A stretch of DNA of 32,698 nt from JBDGRJ01 sp042218065. GTDB taxonomy: Bacteria > Patescibacteriota > Patescibacteriia > Magasanikbacterales > UBA922. The stretch is taken from contig JBDGRL010000048.1 in NCBI GenBank assembly GCA_042218065.1, positions 1-32,698 on the forward strand. The letters are read 5' to 3'. Positions within the stretch are counted from its first letter, which is position 1. The number at the start of each line of letters is the position of its first letter. A model generated the notes under the pieces. That model did no database searches and was not told where the DNA came from. It worked only from the letters and a program-made list of their open reading frames with translations. Below, in pieces: positions 22,011 to 29,599 of this stretch. The translations under genes and the position numbers were made by a program.

Positions 22011-22038
22011 CAAGAACAATTACATATCTATACTGAAA

Positions 22039-22389
22039 CTACTCCTGGTTAGTCTTATTGTCATCTGCTTCAACCTCTTTAATCTCAGCCTTTATACTAT
22101 CAATATGATTATTTACCAATCTTACTATAACTTTCTTGGTCATATCACTAAGCTCCTTCTTATTTGCATATTTTTCTGCTACCTGCTCTATAACCTCCCT
22201 AAAATCTTTCTCTGATAAATCTTGATAAGTTTCTGTATCTTGCACTTTTTGTTTTACCTCTTCATAAACATTCTCCGCATGATTTATAAACTTATCTCTC
22301 ATATTTTTTCCTTTTTCTGTAGTATTGAGCCACATGGCTCCTGCCCCTAGAAGGCTACCCAAAAAGATACCTTTTGAAAATTTACCCAT
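22039..22389 (-). CDS. YtxH-like small membrane-associated protein
   Basis: A 116-aa protein with an N-terminal glycine-rich hydrophobic segment (GIFLGSLLGAGAMWL, 7-21) followed at once by NTTEKGKNMRDKF, the layout of the YtxH/Gas-vesicle-GvpP-like family (a membrane-inserted Gly-rich helix, then TxxGKxxR). The remainder is a long charged helical region with an acidic C-terminus. Members are stress-related or of unknown role. It lies between a glycosyltransferase and the transpeptidase in the same direction. Confidence 0.7.
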   Translation of the reverse strand: MGKFSKGIFLGSLLGAGAMWLNTTEKGKNMRDKFINHAENVYEEVKQKVQDTETYQDLSEKDFREVIEQVAEKYANKKELSDMTKKVIVRLVNNHIDSIKAEIKEVEADDNKTNQE

Positions 22390-22418
22390 AATAAGATTAT
22401 TAAATATTACTAAGTTTA

Positions 22419-23570
22419 TTATAACATGTTTTGATAAACTTTAATCAACTCATCCGTACGGTCCGACCAACTCAAACTCTTTGCGGCCTCTCTCGAAGGT
22501 TGATTTACATCCACGTCACCGTCTAAAAATTTTAACAATTTCCTACTTAAATCTTTTGAGCTACCAACCTCAAAAGTCGTACCTGATTTTTTAGCAATTG
22601 TTCTAACTCCAGGTAGATCACTTGCAATAACCGATGTACCACAAGCAAATGATTCCAGTAATACTAAACCAAAGGCTTCGTTTTTACTCTCTGAAGGCAA
22701 AACCGTAACATCTGCAAAAGAATAAAAATCAGAAAGATGTTTTTCTTCTACGAAACCTACAAAGTTTGTTTTAGATTCAATACCTTTTTGTCTAGCAATT
22801 TTTTTAAACTTACTCTGCAATTCTCCGCTACCTACAAACACAGCCTGAAACTGGTTTATTTTATCAGATATTTTTCTCAAAGCCTCTAATAATACCGGAA
22901 CCCCCTTAAATTCATGAGCTCGATCCATCCCACCTACAAACAAAATAGTTTTTTTATTACTGTCTAAATCAAATTTATCTTTAAATTCATCACTGACTGG
23001 TGTAGGTTGAAACTGATTAAGATCAACCCCGAAAGGGAGTTCCTTCCATTTTTCCTTATGATTTTTAAAATTTTCTCTTGCAAAACTATTCTCTATATAA
23101 TCAAAAGTGCTGGCTATCAACTTATCAGCACAAGACAGAATTCTTCGCTGATAAAACTTGCGATACAAATACAGAATTATCCCCTTTATTCCGCTACTTG
23201 TAACATCCATATGATAAGTTATTACCAAAGGAATGCCTGGGTTTTTCTTCTTCCATTTATAAACTATCCTATCAGTACCAAAAAAAGGGTAGTGCAAGTG
23301 AACTATATCGAAATTATTTAGATCCTGTTTTATTTGCGGTAAAAATGTTGCATTTTCTACCGAGATAAATTTAGAAACCAACTTTTTGGCTGGAAATTTA
23401 GGCTTAACTTTTTTTATATTTTTACCTTCCGGTCCTCTGTTTTCATAATCAGGTGTAAAAACCACAACCTCATGCCCTTTTTCTTCTAATCTTTCTGATG
23501 TCTCTTTTGTTACTTTTCCAATGCCCCCACCATAGGGTGGATAAGCAGGTGTTATATAAGCAATTTTCAT
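22419..23570 (-). CDS. Glycosyltransferase family 4 (GT-B)
   Basis: A 383-aa GT-B glycosyltransferase, probably acting on the cytoplasmic face of the membrane in surface-glycan or glycolipid synthesis. ITPAYPPYGGGIGKV (6-20) is the N-terminal acceptor-domain loop, DIVHLHYPFFG and VITYHMD follow, and the donor domain starts at about 195 with ILFVGGMDRAHEFKGVPVLLEAL. PSESKNEAFGLVLLESFACG carries the EX7E motif and IASDLPGVR the donor-binding end. Sugar specificity cannot be read. It starts 2 bases after the DUF2304 gene, so translation is probably coupled. Confidence 0.92.
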   Translation of the reverse strand: MKIAYITPAYPPYGGGIGKVTKETSERLEEKGHEVVVFTPDYENRGPEGKNIKKVKPKFPAKKLVSKFISVENATFLPQIKQDLNNFDIVHLHYPFFGTDRIVYKWKKKNPGIPLVITYHMDVTSSGIKGIILYLYRKFYQRRILSCADKLIASTFDYIENSFARENFKNHKEKWKELPFGVDLNQFQPTPVSDEFKDKFDLDSNKKTILFVGGMDRAHEFKGVPVLLEALRKISDKINQFQAVFVGSGELQSKFKKIARQKGIESKTNFVGFVEEKHLSDFYSFADVTVLPSESKNEAFGLVLLESFACGTSVIASDLPGVRTIAKKSGTTFEVGSSKDLSRKLLKFLDGDVDVNQPSREAAKSLSWSDRTDELIKVYQNML

Positions 23571-23572
23571 GA

Positions 23573-23905
23573 TTAGTCTTCCTCAATGTCTTCCAGGGCT
23601 CGTTCACGAACTATCTTAGTTAGGTCGCGGTTTAAGGTTTCTACTTTTAAATTAAGTTTAAATAACAGATAAAAAACCAAAATAATAGCTAAATACAACA
23701 CAAAATCTGCCCCCCTGCCAATCCCGAACTTATTTGCTACAATAGTCGTTACCTCCGGCTTTAAGACAACAACATCAGCTGCCACCAAAAATAAGAGCCA
23801 AAATAAAGTACTCCTTAAATTCAAACGCCCTACTCTTCTCCGATTTAAAATTGTAAATATACCAATGAAGGAAATTGCTACAAAAATTATCTGAAATAAA
23901 ACCAT
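23573..23905 (-). CDS. DUF2304 membrane protein
   Basis: A 110-aa protein with three membrane helices (about 2-20, 32-50 and 68-88), a charged loop RRRVGRLNLRSTLFWL, and a C-terminal tail NLKVETLNRDLTKIVRERAL that looks amphipathic. This layout matches the DUF2304 family, which is typically encoded next to GT2 dolichol-phosphate-mannose-synthase-like enzymes. Here it sits between such a GT2 and a GT4, supporting the call. Its role is not known; helping membrane glycosyl transfer is the usual guess. Confidence 0.85.
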   Translation of the reverse strand: MVLFQIIFVAISFIGIFTILNRRRVGRLNLRSTLFWLLFLVAADVVVLKPEVTTIVANKFGIGRGADFVLYLAIILVFYLLFKLNLKVETLNRDLTKIVRERALEDIEED

Positions 23906-23998
23906 GTGCTTAGTTAATTTATCTAATTTAGATTGGTTTCAGAAAATTAGAAAAATAATTTTACCCTACAGAAAGCACTGATGTTAAAATATCTAACC

Positions 23999-24655
23999 TC
24001 AGAGAAATCTCCCCAAGACTAAGTCTCTGAGCACACTAACTCCGCCCAATATGCTCTGTCCGTAATTTTCGTAGCTAACCTTAGTAGGAAATTCTATGTA
24101 TTCGAGTCCTTTTTCCTTAACTTGCTTGGGAATTTCTGTAGCATGAGCCATTCTGTCTTGAGTAATCTCTATCTCTTTTATCGCAGTTTTAGACAGTATC
24201 TTAAAACCGTTGTGTACATCTGTCAAAGAAAGGCCTGTAAAAAATGACTCTATAGACCTTGCTATAGGCAAAAGGAAGTATTTTTTACTCTTAGGAGTCT
24301 GGGATTTATCATCTAAAAATCTGGAACCAAATAATATGTCTGCACCTGATCTTTTTAATTTTTCAACTGCTGGTTCAATATTCCCAACCTCAAATTGGCC
24401 GTCTCCATCAAAAAATAGAAGAAAGTCTGCATTTATTTTTTCTGCGTACTGCCTGCCTGTTTCTAAAGCTGCCCCTTGACCTCTATTGATCTCATGAGTT
24501 ACTACTTTGGCACCGCCTTGTTTAGCAGCCCTGCTGGTATTATCATCAGAACCATCATCTATCACCAAAACCTCATCGACCTCTTTTTTTACCCCTTTTA
24601 CTACATCAGAAATATTTTCTTGTTCTTGATAAGCTGGTATTGCCGCTAAAAGCAT
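23999..24655 (-). CDS. Glycosyltransferase family 2, DPM1/DPG-synthase-like
   Basis: A 218-aa GT-A glycosyltransferase without membrane helices. AAIPAYQEQENISDVV is the N-terminal signature, VLVIDDGSDDNT the nucleotide-sugar loop, and LLFFDGDGQFEV the DxD metal site. ILFGSRFL and DVHNGFKILSKTAI follow as in polyprenyl-phosphate mannose or glucose synthases. It probably loads a sugar onto a polyprenyl phosphate or a related acceptor. It starts 1 base after the SDR gene stop (TAATATG), so the two are tightly coupled. DUF2304 downstream is its usual companion. Confidence 0.9.
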   Translation of the reverse strand: MLLAAIPAYQEQENISDVVKGVKKEVDEVLVIDDGSDDNTSRAAKQGGAKVVTHEINRGQGAALETGRQYAEKINADFLLFFDGDGQFEVGNIEPAVEKLKRSGADILFGSRFLDDKSQTPKSKKYFLLPIARSIESFFTGLSLTDVHNGFKILSKTAIKEIEITQDRMAHATEIPKQVKEKGLEYIEFPTKVSYENYGQSILGGVSVLRDLVLGRFL

Positions 24656-24656
24656 A

Positions 24657-25682
24657 TTATTTTTCTAAAGAGTGGAGCATCTCCTTGTTGGCAATCGTAT
24701 AATCAATTGTTTTTTGTAAACCTTGTTCAAGCTGTACTAGTGGCAGCCAATTTAATTTTTCTTTTGCTCGGGTCAAGTCCGGTTTTCCTTTTTTTGTCAA
24801 AAATACTAGCTCATCCTCAAATCTTATCTCCGAGTCCGAATCAGTCATTTCTATAATTTTTTCAGCAATCGTACTAAATTTATACATGTTATCTGAACCT
24901 AGATTAACACAACTCACCTCTGGTCCCGAGCTCATAAGTCTCATTAAACCATTCACCAAATCAGTAATATAGCACATAGAATGATGCAACTCTTCATCTC
25001 CATAAATTTTTAAATCATTTCCTTCAAGGGCATCTAAAATGAAGTCAGGTATTAATAAACCATCACGCAATGGCATACGAGGCCCATAAGCAGTAAAAAT
25101 CCTGGCTATCTTTGCATCCAAATCATAATAGTCCCGATAAGTTTGAACACATGTCTCACCGAACCTTTTCCCTTCATCATAACACCCGCGAGGCGACATG
25201 TGATTGACAACACCCTTATCATCTTCACTAAAAACTTGTTCATCATGGTCTACAGACCCATATACCACTGAACTGGAACCAAAAACATATTTAGCTCTAT
25301 ACTCTCTAGCTAGCTCTAATGTATTTAACATCGCTGCAGAATTTGCCCGCAAAGTATCAATCTTCAAATCCTCAAAATCCTTAGGACTGGTAGGACAAGC
25401 TAAATGATAAATTTCTTGGACTCCTTGGTGAGATATCTTAAACTTCTGCAGCTCATCAAACATCTCGAGATTAAAAGATTCACTTACATCTTGGCGAATG
25501 AACTCAAAATCAGGATATTGAAGTAGATGATCAATATTATACATGCCAGAGTTCGTGAAATTGTCCATACAGATAACATTCGCTTCATCTAAAAGCTCTT
25601 CACACAGATGAGACCCGATAAAACCAGCCCCACCTGTTACCAACACGTTCTTTTTGTCAAATACAGGATTATCTGGATCCAT
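24657..25682 (-). CDS. NAD-dependent sugar-nucleotide SDR, UDP-xylose-synthase-like
   Basis: A 341-aa extended SDR. VLVTGGAGFIGSHL (13-26) binds NAD, and the catalytic set is S137/S138 in GSSSVVYG plus Y168-x3-K172 in CYDEGKRFGE. The phrase SPRGCYDEGKR, the ARIFTAYGPRM strand and the DDLVNG-like YITDLVNGLMRL are typical of UDP-glucuronate decarboxylases (UDP-xylose synthases) and related dehydratases, so UDP-xylose or a similar sugar is the likely product. A dTDP-glucose 4,6-dehydratase is less likely, as its TDE motif is absent. It heads the GT2 - DUF2304 - GT4 group and follows the subtilase by 26 bases. Confidence 0.88.
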   Translation of the reverse strand: MDPDNPVFDKKNVLVTGGAGFIGSHLCEELLDEANVICMDNFTNSGMYNIDHLLQYPDFEFIRQDVSESFNLEMFDELQKFKISHQGVQEIYHLACPTSPKDFEDLKIDTLRANSAAMLNTLELAREYRAKYVFGSSSVVYGSVDHDEQVFSEDDKGVVNHMSPRGCYDEGKRFGETCVQTYRDYYDLDAKIARIFTAYGPRMPLRDGLLIPDFILDALEGNDLKIYGDEELHHSMCYITDLVNGLMRLMSSGPEVSCVNLGSDNMYKFSTIAEKIIEMTDSDSEIRFEDELVFLTKKGKPDLTRAKEKLNWLPLVQLEQGLQKTIDYTIANKEMLHSLEK

Positions 25683-25708
25683 ATTTATTTATTTTTAAAA
25701 TCTTTTTT

Positions 25709-27745
25709 TTAATTTTTAAGTGGGATTAAAAATGAGTCCAAACCAGGACTCGATACTTCTTTCAAAATATCACCTTCTCCGCTCCAAGCTCGAAGTTTTT
25801 GCCCTTTTTCAGGAATAGTTATTATCTCATCTTTACTATCGGAGTTAATATCACCAATCAAAGTATCAAAATCTTGTCTATAACCAGGATCATAAGAATA
25901 AAATCTCCTTTTTATAGTACCATCTTGTTCAAGATAGCCCAAAAGCGGCTCCGAATCTTTAAACGAGCTGATGATCAACTCCAACTCTTTGTCATTATCT
26001 ATATTACCTGAATTTATCTCATTTCCCGAAAAATAAACTTCAAACCTTTTCGATTCAAACAAATTTGAATTTAAAAAGCTTACATAACTTTTTTTCTCAC
26101 CTTGAGCCAAAATTGCTATTTTATCTTTTTTTATTGAGTCCATTATGGTAAAAGAATTAAGAGCATCATTGAGTTTTCTTTCTTTTAAGAGCAGACCATC
26201 TTTACGGAACATTCTTAGAGCAGACCCTTCATTATCAGAATACCCAAACACCAACTCATCTACCCCATCTTGATTAATATCGCCAAACCCAACTCCTTTA
26301 ATAGAAAAACCAGGTTGAACTGTAGAAAGTACAGAAAAGGAATCAATTTTTTTCCAGTTACCTGAATTGTTAGATAAGATTTCTGCTTCTATCTTCTCAT
26401 TTTTTTGAATTAAAACTATCGTCTTCTTGTTTCCTTTTTGAATCTTTTTTACTCTATCTTTTCCATCAATCAAGTTAAAAAAATCAGAATTTAGCTCCGA
26501 TTCTGAAAAAATGACTCTATTATTTTTACCTCCCTTATTTACTGTTGTTAAGCCACCAATATTGGTATCCGTCTCAAGTCTTTCCCATGCAAAATCTATC
26601 GCTTCATCAGCTTGAACCAGTCCGGCTCCAAATAAATCTCGATACTTTACTTCATCTTTCTCTTTTTCTCCATACGCAGTCTTAAACATAGCATCATAAA
26701 TTTTTTTGGGACCCCAATCAGGTTGTATGGATTTTATTAGTCCTGCAACTCCACTTACAAAAGGAACTGCAAACGAGCTACCGGACCAGCCGCCACCAAA
26801 CTTTTTATCTAAACCAAAACCAGGAGCATATCTTACTGTTGAAGACAAGTTGATTCCGGGGGCAACTATGTCAATGCATTTTGAGCCAAAATTAGAAAAT
26901 CTGGCCAAGTGTTCATCTTTTGTGATAGGGTTTACACCCAAAATCTTCTCTTCTTCATCTTCAAAACTAGAATCCGCACAAACTGGTTGTCGTGGATTTT
27001 TATTTAAATTTCTTCTCCTGTTGCCGCCTGCAGCCACCAACGCTACTCCATTTTTATATGCATAGTCAATCGCACTCTCAATATCTTGCTTTTCCTCCTC
27101 ATTATCCATATTTCCAACTAAACTAAAAGATATTACATCTGCTCCATTGTTTACTGCGTATCTGACTGCATGAGGGAAATTTTCAACCGTTCCAGCACCA
27201 TCATTGTCAACCACTTTCAAATTCATCAAACTCACATCCCAGTTTACTCCCGTGCCAGCCAAGCCGTTATCCCCCTTAGCACCGATCAAACCTGCTACAG
27301 CTGTTCCGTGATGAACGGTTTTTTCGCTTACCTCTCGAAGGTCAAAAATATTTGGTCTAGGGTTATTGCTTCCCATTTCTTCCCTTTGGCTTATCTCTCC
27401 ATCATTATTATAATCCTCAGAAACAAAGCTCCACCCCCAAACATCATCAACATAACCATTACCATCATCATCAATATTGTTTCCGGGGATCTCATCTCTG
27501 TTCTTCCAGGTGTTTTGGATCAAGTCTGGATGAAGATGATCAAATCCATTATCTATCACAGCAATTACAGTAGATTTTGATCCTGTAGTTTTATCCCAGG
27601 CACCCTTTAGATCAACCTTTTGATATTGCCAGGGCAAAGGGTTAGCACGAGGATCATTCGGCATTTTTGCATGAACCGGGTTCAAAGCTATAAGACTAAT
27701 TGCCAGTAAGCTCAGGATAAATAAACAAAAAGTAAAATTTCTCAT
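25709..27745 (-). CDS. Secreted subtilisin-like serine protease with FG-GAP repeats
   Basis: A 678-aa protein. A signal peptide (1-26, ending NPVHA) is followed by a subtilase domain with VIAVIDNGFDHLHPDL (D65), HHGTAVAGLIGA (H146) and GSSFAVPFVSGVAGL (S324). An acidic calcium-type insertion with NNIDDDGNGYVDDVWGW follows the Asp motif, as in large extracellular subtilases. From about 470 to the end are repeated VCBS/FG-GAP-like units (GFGDINQDGVDELVFG, NSGNIDNDKELELIIS, IGDINSDSKDEIIT) that form a beta-propeller with calcium loops and usually bind ligands or surfaces. There is no sorting motif. It is probably a secreted or surface-attached protease. The start has a 13-base palindrome 2 bases upstream. 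It leads the minus-strand run of envelope genes. Confidence 0.94.
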   Translation of the reverse strand: MRNFTFCLFILSLLAISLIALNPVHAKMPNDPRANPLPWQYQKVDLKGAWDKTTGSKSTVIAVIDNGFDHLHPDLIQNTWKNRDEIPGNNIDDDGNGYVDDVWGWSFVSEDYNNDGEISQREEMGSNNPRPNIFDLREVSEKTVHHGTAVAGLIGAKGDNGLAGTGVNWDVSLMNLKVVDNDGAGTVENFPHAVRYAVNNGADVISFSLVGNMDNEEEKQDIESAIDYAYKNGVALVAAGGNRRRNLNKNPRQPVCADSSFEDEEEKILGVNPITKDEHLARFSNFGSKCIDIVAPGINLSSTVRYAPGFGLDKKFGGGWSGSSFAVPFVSGVAGLIKSIQPDWGPKKIYDAMFKTAYGEKEKDEVKYRDLFGAGLVQADEAIDFAWERLETDTNIGGLTTVNKGGKNNRVIFSESELNSDFFNLIDGKDRVKKIQKGNKKTIVLIQKNEKIEAEILSNNSGNWKKIDSFSVLSTVQPGFSIKGVGFGDINQDGVDELVFGYSDNEGSALRMFRKDGLLLKERKLNDALNSFTIMDSIKKDKIAILAQGEKKSYVSFLNSNLFESKRFEVYFSGNEINSGNIDNDKELELIISSFKDSEPLLGYLEQDGTIKRRFYSYDPGYRQDFDTLIGDINSDSKDEIITIPEKGQKLRAWSGEGDILKEVSSPGLDSFLIPLKN

Positions 27746-27747
27746 CT

Positions 27748-27760
27748 GTAAACTGTTTAC
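27748..27760. promoter_or_regulatory. 13-base palindrome at the protease start
   Basis: GTAAACTGTTTAC: perfect 6-bp arms around one base, 2 bases upstream of the protease ATG at 27745. It could be a repressor site or an mRNA structure masking the start. Nothing else supports a role. Confidence 0.3.
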
Positions 27761-27775
27761 TCAATAAAAATTATT

Positions 27776-27804
27776 TTGCAAAAACAAGTGTTTTGAGATA
27801 ATAT
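27776..27804 (+). promoter_or_regulatory. Predicted promoter of the sugar transferase gene
   Basis: TTGCAA (27776-27781), 17-base spacer, TAATAT (27799-27804). Expected start near 27811, leader about 38 bases. The gap to the divergent protease is only 104 bases, so both promoters share it. Confidence 0.6.
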
Positions 27805-27849
27805 GTTAGCAAGCTTAATATATTCTAGCTTAAAGAAAACTTAAAATCA

Positions 27850-29235
27850 ATGCACAACAGAATTAGCTGGAAAAAAATTTATTTGATAGTGCAAGATTTG
27901 GCGGGTTTTTATATTGGATTATGGTTGGGTCTGGCATTGCGCCACTTCTCTATTCCAACCTCTAGTGAATACTTCAGGCATTTACCGCTTTTCTCTATTA
28001 TTTTCATGATTTGGGTCGTAATAAACTATATCAACGAACTTTACGATTTAAACAGTGAACCAGAAAGTATAGATTTCTATAGAAAAATTTGGGAGTCAGC
28101 TGTATTTTCTTTAATAGTTGGAATAGTATTTTTCTACTTACTGCCTTTCAAAAATATTACACCAAAAACCATATTACTTTTAGTTACGATCTGTGGGTAT
28201 CTAATTGCTAATTTATTCCAAGTCTTTTCTTTTAAGTTCATTTTTCCAAATACGTCCAGTCAAAATTTGTTGTTTGTAGGTGCTACTAAAGAGGTAGAAG
28301 AGCTTATTGGAATATTGGGGGACGACCACTTCTTCTACAATGTAAAAAGCATAATTACCAAAAAAAATAACACGGAAGAGCTACCACGAGAGATAAAGAA
28401 ACATAAAGACGTATCTAAAGTTAAAAAAATAATCAAAGATGAGGATATAGATCAGGTCATTTTAGCTCCTCATCTTAAAGGAGAAAAGCAATCTGTAGAA
28501 AAACTTTATGAGATATTATATCTCCCAGTAAAAATAAAAGACCTCAATACTTTTTATGAAGAAATTACAGGAAGAGTTCCACCTTCCACTTTCAAAGAGG
28601 CTTGGTTCTTAGATCATATGAGAAATCTGCAAGAGCCATCCAAGCTCTGGATCAGACGTATAATTGATATAGCATTTGCCTTATTTTTAGGAGTAATTAC
28701 ATTGATATTATTTCCGATTATTGCTTTGGCTATTAAGTTAGAATCTGAAGGACCAATTTTGATAAGTCAAGATCGTGTCGGCAAAGAAAATACTGTATTT
28801 ACAATGTACAAATTCCGATCAATGTATGCACTATCGGAAGAAGGGTTGGCAGAAACCGATGGACCGCAATTTACAAAAAAAGATGATGATAGAGTGACAA
28901 AAGTAGGCAACTTACTACGCAAGACCAGATTGGATGAGCTGCCACAGGTTTGGAATTTACTTAAGGGTGATCTTACACTTATAGGGCCCAGACCAGAAAG
29001 ACCAGAAATATCACAAAAACTAGAACAAAAAATGCCATACTATCCATTGCGCCATATTATCAAGCCCGGAATCACAAGCTGGGCTGTACTACATCAAAAT
29101 TATACGGATACCTTAGAAAAATCACTCCAAAAACTTCAATACGACTTATTTTATATCAAAAATAGATCCTTCTTATTAGACCTCTCTATAGCTTTAAGAA
29201 CAGTCAACGTAGTAGTAAGAATGATGGGGCAATAA
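27850..29235 (+). CDS. Polyprenyl-phosphate sugar-1-phosphate transferase
   Basis: A 461-aa membrane enzyme of the WbaJ/WbaP type that moves a sugar-1-phosphate from a nucleotide sugar to undecaprenyl phosphate, the first step of exopolysaccharide or surface-glycan assembly. Four N-terminal helices (about 10-125) precede a CoA-binding-like Rossmann region (about 135-250). The catalytic core starts at RRIIDIAFALFLGVITLILF (re-entrant helix) with GPILISQDRVGKENTVFTMYKFRSM, TKVGNLLRKTRLDELPQVWNLLKGD and LIGPRPERPE, the D-E catalytic pair lying in LDELPQ. KPGITSWAVL is the expected C-terminal signature. It sits next to the GT and SDR genes that would extend and supply the glycan. Confidence 0.95.
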   Translation: MHNRISWKKIYLIVQDLAGFYIGLWLGLALRHFSIPTSSEYFRHLPLFSIIFMIWVVINYINELYDLNSEPESIDFYRKIWESAVFSLIVGIVFFYLLPFKNITPKTILLLVTICGYLIANLFQVFSFKFIFPNTSSQNLLFVGATKEVEELIGILGDDHFFYNVKSIITKKNNTEELPREIKKHKDVSKVKKIIKDEDIDQVILAPHLKGEKQSVEKLYEILYLPVKIKDLNTFYEEITGRVPPSTFKEAWFLDHMRNLQEPSKLWIRRIIDIAFALFLGVITLILFPIIALAIKLESEGPILISQDRVGKENTVFTMYKFRSMYALSEEGLAETDGPQFTKKDDDRVTKVGNLLRKTRLDELPQVWNLLKGDLTLIGPRPERPEISQKLEQKMPYYPLRHIIKPGITSWAVLHQNYTDTLEKSLQKLQYDLFYIKNRSFLLDLSIALRTVNVVVRMMGQ

Positions 29236-29278
29236 AAATTTATTTCATAACTTTTAATCAAAAGATTGAAAAACTTAG

Positions 29279-29517
29279 AGACCGTTGAAAAACTGTCTTA
29301 AAGCACGGGCTCAAAACTTATCCTTCTATGATTATTTGTCAAAATCTCATTCTCATTTCATTTCGAGGTTGGAGTGCTCACTTCGTTGCACCCTCCAAAA
29401 CCCGATTTTTGACAAATAATCATAGAATAAGAGAAGTAAGACTCATTAAGCAAGCTGAAGGCTTCGGCTTGGAAGGTGTTCTGCACCCCTCTGAATGTGT
29501 GATCTTTCCAGAGGTCT
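29279..29517 (-). repeat. Structured intergenic repeat, copy 2 (expanded)
   Basis: A 239-base relative of the element at 15799-15927, in the opposite orientation. Read on the minus strand it starts AGACC (29513-29517), has TCAGAGGGGTGCAG (29481-29494; 13 of 14 as in copy 1), GAAGCCTTCAGCTTGC (29450-29465; 16 of 16) and ends CTTTAAGACAG...CAACGGTCT (29279-29303; 20 of 25, all differences transitions). Between core and end it carries an extra hairpin of 104 bases (29324-29427). It sits between the sugar transferase and the FGE lipoprotein gene. A 68-codon frame across it has no coding character. Confidence 0.75.
29324..29427. repeat. Long hairpin with 21-bp perfect arms inside copy 2
   Basis: Left arm 29324-29344 (TTCTATGATTATTTGTCAAA then A) and right arm 29407-29427 are exact reverse complements over 21 bases, enclosing 62 bases that contain a further imperfect pair (GGTTGGAGTGC near 29388 with GCACCCTCCAAAACC). 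This block is missing from copy 1, so it looks like an insertion within the repeat. No direct target duplication is obvious. Confidence 0.8.
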
Positions 29518-29548
29518 TACTTATCAAATTCTAATAAGTCGATATTTT

Positions 29549-29557
29549 TGTTATAAT
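29549..29557 (+). promoter_or_regulatory. Extended -10 promoter of the FGE lipoprotein gene
   Basis: TGTTATAAT (TGnTATAAT) with a weak -35 (TTCTAA). Expected start near 29564, about 36 bases before the ATG. Confidence 0.55.
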
Positions 29558-29587
29558 TTAATCATCGATCACTCGTCGACCTTTCAC

Positions 29588-29594
29588 AAGGAGG
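29588..29594 (+). promoter_or_regulatory. Full Shine-Dalgarno site fixing the start at 29600
   Basis: AAGGAGG with a 5-base A spacer before ATG 29600. This is the strongest ribosome-binding site in the window and rules out the longer frame that begins 35 codons earlier. Confidence 0.9.
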
Positions 29595-29599
29595 AAAAA

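Noticed and set aside
29328..29534. Open frame of 68 codons across the repeat
   Set aside because: It runs through both arms of the 21-bp hairpin and the repeat core, so its sequence is dictated by structure; no start signal or protein-like composition.
29495..29599. N-terminal extension of the FGE lipoprotein
   Set aside because: The AAGGAGG site and lipoprotein signal place the start at 29600; the extension runs into the repeat.
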